NCBI GenBank assembly: GCA_021292105.1
Contig: CM037866.1
Location: forward strand, 2,960,607-3,024,606
Source of the DNA: Anadara kagoshimensis
Taxonomy: Eukaryota; Mollusca; Bivalvia; Arcoida; Arcidae
DNA length: 64,000 nt
Reading direction: 5' to 3'
The position numbers were made by a program, and so were the translations under genes. The notes under the pieces were generated by a model that had not been told where the DNA came from, ran no database searches, and worked only from the letters and a program-made list of their open reading frames with translations. Of the stretch, positions 50,267-59,563 are shown in pieces (the first letter of the stretch is position 1; each line of letters starts with the position of its first letter).

Positions 50267-50825
50267 GTAAATATATTGCTTTTCCGTTGTAAGACTTAAT
50301 AGAAATTTCTAACACCAGATAATACTTTGATAGTTATTTTTCGAGAATGTAAAATTTTAATCTAAAAAATTTATTACTAACTAAAGATATTAAAGGTCGC
50401 TGAATTTATTTGTGTAGTGCGCATATTACTTTATAATTTTTTTTCATTTCATATGTGATTAGTATTTCTTGCTAAACAGCAATTTGTAAGCATTCGTGAG
50501 CATTCGATCCCACATCCCTGGTAAAAGCTCATGTGTTTAACTGAATTTGAAAGTTTATGCTTTGTGTTAGATATCTTCGCCACCTTTTCAATTAACACTG
50601 ATTAATTTTGATTTGTGTTTTCCTGATCAATCAAACGTCTTAAATCGTTATTCTTTAAATGAAAACATGATACTTCATAGTAAATTTATCAGTCATTTCC
50701 GCAAACATTTTAATTTATTTTAATTTGAAATGATATCTTGCTTAAACATACTCCTTACCTGCATTGAACGAATTGACATTGCATAGCAAAAATTATCTTA
50801 TATTCACTATTTTATTATTTTTCAG

Positions 50826-50906
50826 TATCATTACTATCGGGAAGGAACAGAAGAAGTTACGACGGAGATGCTTGAAAATGGACTTGGAATAAATACACAA
50901 AGCGGC
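50826..50906 (+). CDS. small exon of the ANK/ART gene
   Basis: Acceptor TATTTTTCAG, then 27 codons (YHYYREGTEEVTTEMLENGL then GINTQSG), then a possible donor GTTAGT. Phase 0 on both sides. The acidic REGTEEVTTEMLE resembles the start of the next exon (REQEEEEIVQDTSDILEM). Moderate evidence only. Confidence 0.4.
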
Positions 50907-50980
50907 GTTAGTAATATATTTGATAACAAGTTGCTTGTTTAAACTAGAAATTAGTTTCCATCGTGGAAGTTCACGTCTTT

Positions 50981-50990
50981 AACCTAACTT
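50981..50990. repeat. target-site duplication, 3' side of the LINE
   Basis: AACCTAACTT, matching AATCTAACTT at 58841-58850 in nine of ten positions. Together they bracket the LINE. Confidence 0.75.
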
Positions 50991-51419
50991 TTTTTTTTTT
51001 TTTTTTTTTTTTTTATTTTATTGGCTCATTTCATACATTTGTAACATATAATGGCAATATATTATCATATAAGGTGACATATGAAAAACATAATCAACAC
51101 CATCAATATATAGCTATGCACAGTAAAACCTGTCATAAGGAACATCACTATGTATAGGATAAATGCCAACTAAACTGGGTTGTATATACTAACCTCTACA
51201 TAAACAAGAAACATAAATCTAAATTGAAGTGCAGGAAGTTATTTTTACCTTTAGAGTCCCTTATATGCAGGTTTCACTGTAAATAACTAAACAGTTAATT
51301 AAATTACCTAGGTATTTTACGTATATATGTCTATGTTGCTATCTAATGTTCATTCCTAATATAAATTCTTTTAGTTAGAAAGATAATGTATTGATACTAT
51401 GTTCCATTAATTGAATGCA

Positions 51420-52735
51420 TTATGAATTAATGTTTTGTAATATGACTGAAAAATATTCATCAAATAACACTGATTTCTGTTTTGAATAGAATATTTGCTG
51501 CATTATTTCCAATTTTCTTTGAAGAATCTTTTTAAATGAAACAAAATTGACCTGCTGATTGGATGTAATCAATTGTGTACAATAGATATAATATTTACCA
51601 AGAAGTATACAAAAATTAAGAGGGTAACATTCAATTGAATAAAATCCTAAAATAATATCTTGGCACCTGATTTCATCAATATACTGTATATGCATTGCAT
51701 TCCACCATTTTTTAAACTCATGCCAAAAGGAAAACACTTTCTCGCAATAAAAGAATTTATGTTGTAATGTTTCTTCTAGTGAACATACAATACACATGGG
51801 TGAGGTTTTGATCTTCATTTTAAACAATAAGCTATTGTTTGCTAAAATTCTGTGGATCAGTTTGAACTGAAATGACTGCAATTTGGTTTCCAAAGAACAG
51901 CGAAATGCTAGCTGAAAGACATTTTCAAAATCAGCCCTATCAAAGACATTATTAAAAATATTTGACCATTTTTTAATACAAGATGGGGTATCAATTCTTT
52001 GTTCAATAAAAATCCAATAATAATCTTTACAAAAAAGTTTGTTGATTGAAATATTTTTTAACTTGTAATGGAAAGTAATACTGTCTCGATTACAGTTTGG
52101 TTTGCTGTTTCTTTGATTTCTACAAAACAATTTCCAAGAATATGGAATAGCTGATCTTAAACTATAGTATTGTAGAAATGGTATATCTAAATTGTATTTC
52201 AAGGATAAATCCTCACAAGATAAAAGTTCTCCATCATTATTTAATATATCATTTAAGAATAAGATTCCTTTATCATACCATTTTTTATAAAATATGGGAT
52301 GTTGATCTATACAAATATTATGGTTGTACCAAAGACTTTCCTTATAAATTTTTGGTTCTCTTGTAATATTTTCAAAAGAAGTCAGTTTATTCCATGAAGA
52401 CAGGATTTCTCTATAGAAATCTGGCATTTTCAGTGTCTCACATAGATATGAACAATTTGTATGTAAAATATCTTGTAATGATATTGCACCAATAAATTGT
52501 TGAAGAATTGTTTTATAATTTGACTTACTAGCATTTAAGAATCGCTTTACCCAACCTAGCTTTAGGGAGTTTATTTGAGTTTCAAAATCTGGGATTTTTA
52601 GGCCACCATTCTTAATACTTTGTATGGCTACATTATATTTAACTTTTGTGGTTTTACCATTCCAGACAAAATTGTTTATTTCTTTTTGTACTTTTTTAAC
52701 AAATTCATAAGGTACTGAAATTACTGAGCATGGAT
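51420..52735 (-). pseudogene. LINE ORF2, C-terminal part after a frameshift
   Basis: Continues ORF2 in another frame. The conserved thumb/post-RT region (about 52428-52720, with FVWNGK and GGLKIPDF, found in LINE ORF2 proteins) is open without an ATG. It runs into the frame at 52427-51420, which ends with the Cys/His cluster CIVCSLEETLQHKFFYC typical of ORF2 tails. The change of frame occurs about where the upper part stops (TAA at 52721-52723). One base lost or gained explains it. Confidence 0.8.
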
Positions 52736-55207
52736 AAACAAGTTTGATAATGCTAATGATTTTAAAACAAGAATTTTACCTATAAGGGTCAAGTTTCGCA
52801 TTTTCCAAAGATTAAGAGTTGATTTTAAATCTTCTAATTTTGAGTTTAGATTTTTTGGTACCATATCTACTTCATTTGATGTACTAAACCAAATTCCCAG
52901 GGTGAAAAATGAATCAGAATTCCATTTTACAGGTAGGGTCCCTGCTTTAAAATTCCTGTGTGACCCAATCCAAATTGCCTCAGTTTTATCCAAATTAATT
53001 TTTAGACCAGAACAAACCTTAAAATTTTCAAATGTCTTTAATACTTCAAAACCTGAAGCTTCATTATTAAGAAAGCATGTTGTGTCATCTGCTAGAAGAC
53101 TAATTTTAAGTTCAACATCTCTAAGTTTGATGCCATTGATACGTTTATTATTACGGATAGAAATTGCAAGAGTCTCTATTGCCAGAATGAACAGATATGG
53201 CGATAGTGGGCAACCTTGTCTCACTCCTCTAGTTATTTCAAATGGTTCTGATGCATAGCCATTGTTCATTATGCAACTTCTGATATTCTTGTAAAATATT
53301 TGAATCCAATTTTTGAATGATTGTCCAAATCCAAATTTGTTTAAAACGTCATTAATATATTTCCATTCAATAGTATCAAATGCTTTTTCAAAATCCACTA
53401 GAAGTATGATACCTGGAATATTTTTTAAATTTGTTAAGTATATGAGATCAGAAATTGTTCTAATATTTTCACCAATATATCTGTTTTTAATATAACCTGT
53501 CTGATCTGGATCTATAATTTTTGGTAGAATATTTTTTAGACGCTTTGCCATTACTTTAGTAGCTATTTTATAATCAAGGTTTAAGAGAGAAATGGGTCTC
53601 CAGTTTTTTAACTGATTGCGATCTTTATCTTTCTTAGGTATAAGAGTTATAATCCCTGTTCTCTGGTCTGATGAAAGTTGACCACTTACAAAACTGGCAT
53701 TCAAGCTTTCTAAAACTATTTCTGAAATATCATTCCAAAAATAACTGTAAAATTCACTAGTGAACCCATCACTACCAGGTGATTTGTTGGTTTTAAAGGT
53801 TTTTAGAACATCTCTACATTCCTGGTGTGTGATAAGACCTTCGCATAAATTTTTATCATTTTCACTTATTTGTGGTATATTATTATCAAGAAAGAAGGTA
53901 CAGTTTTGTTTATAACTATTTATGTCGAGTGAAGTAGTATATAATTTAGTGTAAAAACATTTTTCTTCATTTAATATTTCTTTTGGATTAGTTAAGATTT
54001 TATCTCCAACTATTAACTGATCTATAACTTTATTTTTGTAATTTCTTTTTTCAAGAGATAAAAAATATGAAGTAGATTTTTCACCTTCTTCACACCATTT
54101 AGCTTGAGACCGTAACATAATGCCTTTTAATTGTTTATCATTTAGTATTTCAAGTCTTTGTTTTACATCTTCAAGTTTTTTAATCAAATTTTCAGGAAGT
54201 GAAATAGAATTTTCAATTTCTAGTGTTAAAGTATTAAGTTCTTTCTTTAATTCACTTTCTTCTTTTTTTGTTTTTCTTGATTTTATTTTACAATATTTTA
54301 AAATTATTCCCCTTAACTCACATTTGATTACATCCCATTTTAATTGTTTATCTTCTAGATTTGCATATTTTATTTTAAGGTTTCCAATTTCTTCTTTTAT
54401 TATATCTGTAAAAGCTTTGTCATCTAAAAGTGATGAATTAAATTTCCAAAATCCAGGGCCTCTATCATTTGAAAGGTTACCTTTTAATGCTATTTCTATA
54501 ATGTTATGATCAGATTTTATTGAGGCATGAATATCTGTTGTTGAAAATTGACTGAGGAATGAAGGGATTAACCAATAATCTATCCTTGATAGAACTACAG
54601 GATTTTTAGAAAAGAATGTGAATCGTTTTTTGTTTGGATTCAAAAATCTCCAAATGTCAATCATGTTAAATTCATTCATATAGCCTTTTAAGTTTTCTCT
54701 ATATGTTGAATATGAATCTGCTCTTCCCCCCTTTTTATCAACTGTTGTATCCAAAATAATATTGAAGTCCCCACCAATTATTAGATTTTCACCACTAAGA
54801 GGTATACACATGTTAAGAACAGAGTCCAAAAATTTGCATTGATCATTTGGATGGTTTTTGGTTGGTGCATATATATTGGTAAGAATGAATTTAGTATTAT
54901 TAATGAAAACATGGACTTGGAGGAATCTACCATGGTCATCTGAATCAAATTTGTCTACAATGTAATCTAACTTTTGTGGAAATAAAATAGCAGTGCCTCT
55001 TGCATTGGAACAGCCATGAGAAAAATAAATTTTTGAACCCCATTCTCTGATCCATTTTGTTTCGCAAAGTGTGGTAGAATGTGTTTCTTGAAGAAAAATA
55101 ATGTGGTTTTCAAAATATTTTCTAAACCAGTTAAAAATACATGTCCTTTTTTTATCCTCACCTAAGCCATTGCAGTTAAAAGATATGATTGAAAAGTTGT
55201 AACTCAT
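52721..55207 (-). CDS. LINE ORF2: endonuclease and reverse transcriptase
   Basis: 828 residues from ATG 55207. An apurinic-type endonuclease comes first (SFNCNGLG, FLQETHS, NIYAPT, GGDFN, SDHN). The RT follows, with fingers/palm motifs NKSPGSDG, RPISLLN, LLVDFEKAFD (catalytic Asp), GVRQGCPLSPYLF and LADDTTCF (the two catalytic Asp). All expected catalytic residues of both enzymes are visible. Known of the family: the endonuclease nicks target DNA and the RT copies element RNA from the nick. The frame ends early at 52721 by a frameshift, so the post-RT region and zinc-knuckle tail lie in another frame. Cells with an intact sister copy could still mobilise it. Confidence 0.9.
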   Translation of the reverse strand: MSYNFSIISFNCNGLGEDKKRTCIFNWFRKYFENHIIFLQETHSTTLCETKWIREWGSKIYFSHGCSNARGTAILFPQKLDYIVDKFDSDDHGRFLQVHVFINNTKFILTNIYAPTKNHPNDQCKFLDSVLNMCIPLSGENLIIGGDFNIILDTTVDKKGGRADSYSTYRENLKGYMNEFNMIDIWRFLNPNKKRFTFFSKNPVVLSRIDYWLIPSFLSQFSTTDIHASIKSDHNIIEIALKGNLSNDRGPGFWKFNSSLLDDKAFTDIIKEEIGNLKIKYANLEDKQLKWDVIKCELRGIILKYCKIKSRKTKKEESELKKELNTLTLEIENSISLPENLIKKLEDVKQRLEILNDKQLKGIMLRSQAKWCEEGEKSTSYFLSLEKRNYKNKVIDQLIVGDKILTNPKEILNEEKCFYTKLYTTSLDINSYKQNCTFFLDNNIPQISENDKNLCEGLITHQECRDVLKTFKTNKSPGSDGFTSEFYSYFWNDISEIVLESLNASFVSGQLSSDQRTGIITLIPKKDKDRNQLKNWRPISLLNLDYKIATKVMAKRLKNILPKIIDPDQTGYIKNRYIGENIRTISDLIYLTNLKNIPGIILLVDFEKAFDTIEWKYINDVLNKFGFGQSFKNWIQIFYKNIRSCIMNNGYASEPFEITRGVRQGCPLSPYLFILAIETLAISIRNNKRINGIKLRDVELKISLLADDTTCFLNNEASGFEVLKTFENFKVCSGLKINLDKTEAIWIGSHRNFKAGTLPVKWNSDSFFTLGIWFSTSNEVDMVPKNLNSKLEDLKSTLNLWKMRNLTLIGKILVLKSLALSNLFIHAQ

Positions 55208-57518
55208 TTAACTACAAACAATTTATATATTGCGCACCAAATATGTAATAAAAATTTAAATATGTTTGAGATATGCCTAGGTAAAAGAGCCAATACTATG
55301 GAGTTAAAAACAACAAAAAATAATATTTGTAATATGTTGACAGCTGAGGTTATGAAGATAAGAATGTTTGTGCTCAAAAACCAGATATAGCAGTTTAACC
55401 ATAAAGAAAATCAGTATAAAATATATACACACAATGTATTGATTCTAGTGTAAAGTGACAAAAAAGTGGATAAATAGTGATCTGAGTTAACTCACTAAAC
55501 TGAAAAAAGAACATGAGCATATTGATCCTAGTGTAAACTGATGAAATAAGTGGATACAGTAAACTGACAAGATTATTGTGTACATAATGAGCACGATGTA
55601 AACTGACAATGTAAAGTGAGTGTCTACATGATGATCAGAATGTAAATTGACAAAATTAAGTAGGTGTCTATATAATGAACACAATGTAAACTGGCAGAGT
55701 GAGCATCTAAATAATGATCACAATGTTAACTGACAAAGTGAGTGTAAAAAAGAGTGTCTTCATGGTGGTCACAATGTAGATTGACATAATTAAATGAGTC
55801 TATATAATGATCACAAGGTAAACCAACAAGGTGAGTATCTGTATAATGATCACATGGCAAGACAACAAAGTGAGTATCTATAAAATGATCAGTTTATACT
55901 GACAAAGTGAGTTCCTGTATAATGATCACAATGTCGACTAACAAAGTGAGTATATATATAATGATCACAATGTAAACTGACAAGTGAGTATCTATTAAAT
56001 GATCCCAATGTAAACTGATTAAGTTAGTGTCTATATAATGATCACAATATTAACTGAAAAAGTGTGTCTTCATGGTGGTCACAATGTAGATTGACATAAT
56101 TAAATGAGTCTATATAATGATCACAAGGTAAACCAACAAGGTGAGTATCTGTATAATGATCACATGGCAAGACAACAAAGTGAGTATCTATAAAATGATC
56201 AGTTTATACTGACAAAGTGAGTTCCTGTATAATGATCACAATGTCGACTAACAAGGCGAGTATATATATAATGATCACAATGTAAACTGACAAGTGAGTA
56301 TCTATTAAATGATCCCAATGTAAACTGATTAAGTTAGTGTCTATATAATGATCACAATATTAACTGAAAAAGTGAGTGTCTATATAATGATCACAGTGTA
56401 AAATGACACAATGAGTTCTATATAATGGTCACAAAGTAAACCAACAAAGTGAGTATTTATAGAATTATCACAATATAAACTGATATAATGAATGTCTATA
56501 TAATAATCACAATGTAAACTGACAAAGCAAGTGTATATACATACACAAAGTGTAAACTGACAAAAGTGAGAGTATACTATACACAAAATAAAAACTGACA
56601 AAGTGAGGGTATATACACACACAATGTATACTGACAAAAGTGAGTGTACATTTGTATACACAAAATGAAAACAGACAAAGTGAGGGTATATACACACAAT
56701 ATATACTGACAGAAGTGAGTGTACATTTGTATACACAAAATGTAAACTGACAAAGTGAGGGTATATACACACACAATATATACTGACAGAAGTGAGTGTA
56801 CATTTGTATACACAAAATGTAAAACGACAAGGTGAGTGTATATACATAAAAAATATATACTGAACAAAAGTGAGTGTATACACAAAATGTAACATGACAA
56901 AGTGAGTGTATATACATACACAGTACACATTGACCAAAGTGAGTATTTACACAAAATGTAAACTTACTGTATCTATAACATGATTTTTGCATGTATGCTT
57001 ATCAGTATCAATGAAATTAGTCAATGGTATCATAAAAAATTGAGTATTTACACGCATATATACACATAGTCTGCAGAAACTGGGGCATGCACGGTTAGAT
57101 AGTGTTCCCCAACAATGTAGACTTGACAAAGTACACAGGACATATCACGCACTTGTGCACGTTCTTGTCACATTTCAAATATCATTCACAATAATAAATC
57201 CTTTACTCAAGCTATATCTGTATTACATTGTGGTTTGAAATACATGTAAACACACGTGACCTTAGGTTTTACAGCTAAAATATATATACTTTAATTACCT
57301 TTAAACTGTTCAGTCGAGGAAAAATATATGTGGATAAACCACCGGAACTTTATATACGTCAGGTAATATCTAAATTGGTAGCGAGAGAAGAGAAAAGGAC
57401 CGGATTCCGGGCAACGTACTAAATATATCTATGGAATTTTAATAAAATATTTTATACAGAAATACAAATGACATAATTCAAAAAATTGGAGTTATTAATA
57501 TGTCAATAACGTAACTAT
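55208..57518 (-). other. inter-ORF segment of the LINE
   Basis: About 2.3 kb between ORF2 and ORF1, unusually long for a LINE. Its middle is a minisatellite (55483-56960). The rest (55208-55480, 56960-57518) shows no open frame worth calling. Confidence 0.6.
55483..56960. repeat. minisatellite, ~35-60-bp units, with a ~310-bp higher-order duplication
   Basis: On the + strand, units of the type TATAATGATCACAATGTAAA then CTGACAAAGTGAGT repeat throughout, with variants in the right third (TATACACACACAATATATAC, TGAGTGTACATTTGTATACA). A block of about 310 bp starting at GTGTCTTCATGGTGG (55754) is repeated at 56064. Three - strand frames are open across the right third; they are repeat artefacts with Cys/Tyr/hydrophobic composition. 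Confidence 0.9.
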
Positions 57519-58697
57519 TTATTCCTTTATTATGGAAGCTGCATCCATCGCTAAATCCTCCATTATGGTGAATCTTCGCGGGCCAATGTGGCCACTGAAG
57601 TATCTCAAGACCACAACCGATATATTTAGAATGTTGTTATCCTTGAATTTTTTCAATAGCTTCCTTCCAATTCCATGCTCATTGTCATCGTCATATCCTT
57701 CGTGCAGTTTGCCTTCCTCGTCTATGAATCTGTACACCATGATTTTATTATCCGCACCGGCGTATGAAGGATCACTGGCAATTTTCTTATAAAAATTTTT
57801 CACTTGTGTGTACGTTTGTGACCTTGATCCAATTGCTAGAAACTTGTTTCCACTCTCTACTATTGTGTTTGTTTTCTCAACTACTATTTTGTCAAGTTTC
57901 TCCCTTTCTTTATCATCAATGGAAAGAATATCTTTAGCTTTCGGTACAGATACTTTGTCTTGATAAATGCTACCATTTGGGAAAATAAGCTTGTTTCCCA
58001 TCATCCGTGTGTTTATGCCCTCTGCCCTGTACTTTGCATTTATTTCATAAAGTTTTTTCCTATTTTCATTAACAGAGGGAGGGGTTTGGGGTGTGACGTG
58101 AAAAGGCAGATTTGATTTCTTATCTAAAGCTTTTTGTGCCTTTAATATCAATTCTTTTTGTCCCAGATCTGCAAGTCTACCTGTTATTGACCTTGGTTTG
58201 CCATGAGGATTTGGCTTCCCACCATTCCTATGTATTCTTACAAAGTTAACATCTATGTTTAAGTATTCTTGAAATAGTTTATTAACTCTTTGAATGAGAT
58301 CTTCACCTTCCTGTTCTGCAAGATTATGTATGAGTATGTTCTCCCGCATTGATCGCGTTTTTAATTCAGTTATTTCCCCTTCTTGTTGTGCTACTTTTTT
58401 ATCTAATTTAATTACAATTGATTTTAACAAATCTACTTCTTCCCGTAGTTCTACATTTATTTGTTTCAGAAGTTGTACTTCCCCATAATTATCCTCTGAC
58501 AGTTGTGCAGTATTGGTTAACCTATGGTCTATTCCATCTGTTTCCCATATATCAGCCTTTACTTGTTGAACATTATTTTTTAAGGTGTTAAGTTCAGCTA
58601 ATTGTATAGATATATCTCTTAAAGAATGTTGTATTATAGGTAGTTGATTTAACGCTACCGTTACTTCAGGTGGGATTGCGTAGCTTGTGTTACTCAT
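57519..58697 (-). CDS. LINE ORF1 with C-terminal IMPACT/UPF0029-like domain
   Basis: 392 residues from ATG 58697. Residues ~20-115 are helical with heptad-like spacing, a coiled coil as in L1 ORF1 proteins, which trimerise. Residues ~115-200 resemble the L1 ORF1 RNA-binding domain (SMRENILIHNL, VRIHRNGG, ITGRLADLGQKELILKA), and ~205-250 its C-terminal domain. After a linker, residues ~282-391 match the IMPACT/YigZ N-terminal fold: FLAIGSR, VYRFIDEEGKLHEGYDDDNE, IGRKLLKKF, then ISVVVLRYFSGHIGPRRF. IMPACT proteins have the equivalent DDGE-xxAGxxLL and VVVxRWYGG-xLGPxRF. In hosts this fold is linked to GCN1/GCN2 control or RNA/ribosome contact; its role here is unknown. It is in frame with the RNA-binding part and not interrupted. 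Confidence 0.85.
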   Translation of the reverse strand: MSNTSYAIPPEVTVALNQLPIIQHSLRDISIQLAELNTLKNNVQQVKADIWETDGIDHRLTNTAQLSEDNYGEVQLLKQINVELREEVDLLKSIVIKLDKKVAQQEGEITELKTRSMRENILIHNLAEQEGEDLIQRVNKLFQEYLNIDVNFVRIHRNGGKPNPHGKPRSITGRLADLGQKELILKAQKALDKKSNLPFHVTPQTPPSVNENRKKLYEINAKYRAEGINTRMMGNKLIFPNGSIYQDKVSVPKAKDILSIDDKEREKLDKIVVEKTNTIVESGNKFLAIGSRSQTYTQVKNFYKKIASDPSYAGADNKIMVYRFIDEEGKLHEGYDDDNEHGIGRKLLKKFKDNNILNISVVVLRYFSGHIGPRRFTIMEDLAMDAASIIKE

Positions 58698-58840
58698 TAT
58701 GAAAAGTGTTCACTTTAGTTGATTACAAAAAGTTTTCTTCAAAATTCACAAAATCTAAATTGTTGGTTTTCAAGTTTGACTTACTTTCGGTGTCACTATT
58801 ATCTTATATAATACTATACCAACTTGTATGCCCGAATTTC

Positions 58841-58850
58841 AATCTAACTT
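58841..58850. repeat. target-site duplication, 5' side of the LINE
   Basis: AATCTAACTT, partner of 50981-50990. Directly followed by GTCAGTTCCAAAGTTTTAAC, the continuation of the host repeat. Confidence 0.75.
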
Positions 58851-59563
58851 GTCAGTTCCAAAGTTTTAACTTAGCTTCTGGATTGTGACTCGGACATGGA
58901 TTAGTATGTTTGTTTTTTTTATTTTCATCAATTTGATAGATTGGTTTCTTAATATCACGAGCGTTTAATATAACATTGTTGCTATTAATACTTAAATATA
59001 TACATTATATCGAAGATAGTGCTTATGTATTGTTTTAAGACAATTTAAAAATATAAAACAATCATCATTTTTGAATTAAGTTTATTTCGAAACGGCCGTC
59101 TATTGCTGTAAGTATCAAACTGGTATAATATGTGATTTAAACTCTTGAGCCGATATCTCTGCTGATAGCTTGTGCCCTGAGGATATCACAAACTCGGTAT
59201 GCAATAATTTCGTATTATTGTCAGAAATATACTAGAACTGTCTAAAATTCCTGCAAGTTAAAATTTGAAATTTCAAAAACTAAGGTATACTCCCTTATGC
59301 AAAGTATTTCCTTAGCTTAATTTGGTAAAATATTTTTTGTTTCTTTTGGGTAGCTTTTCAACATCTTCAAAATAATTTTGGTTTCATAATTTTGAGCAAG
59401 CACTTCTGAAAAGGAATTGTATTCCGAAACGGCCGTCTAATGCTGTAAATATAAAACTGGTATAATATGGAACATTAATACTTTTAATGCATTGATCATG
59501 TTGGAAATGCTATATTGATAATATTGACCTTAATTTATTATTTGTAATATCATTTATTTATAG
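58851..59563 (+). other. end of the intron: dispersed repeat remnants
   Basis: The rest of the host repeat (to about 58910) and two copies of the CCGTCTA-TGCTGTAA motif (59085-59135 and 59395-59465), each preceded by similar AAAATTTGAAATT-like text. No exon seen. Confidence 0.55.

Larger units (their letters stand above)
50991..58840 (-). mobile_element. full-length LINE (L1/Tx1-like non-LTR retrotransposon), antisense in intron
   Basis: Read on the - strand: a 5' UTR of about 140 bases, ORF1 (58697-57519), a 2.3-kb inter-ORF segment with a minisatellite, ORF2 (55207-51420, one frameshift near 52725), a 3' UTR of about 430 bases and a poly(A) tail (T run 50989-51014). A 10-bp target-site duplication flanks it. 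The host sequence is a dispersed repeat, seen uninterrupted at 26081-26215. Full length, a long clean poly(A) tail and nearly intact frames point to a recent insertion. It lies in the last intron of the + strand ANK/ART gene. Clade assignment from the endonuclease/RT style is by recognition only. Confidence 0.85.

Noticed and set aside
52902..54509. + strand open frames of 118 and 129 codons
   Set aside because: Antisense shadows of the LINE reverse transcriptase/endonuclease frame.
56380..56992. Three overlapping - strand open frames of 125-185 codons rich in Cys, Tyr and hydrophobics
   Set aside because: They are readings of the LINE minisatellite in all three frames; no start context, domain or conservation argument.
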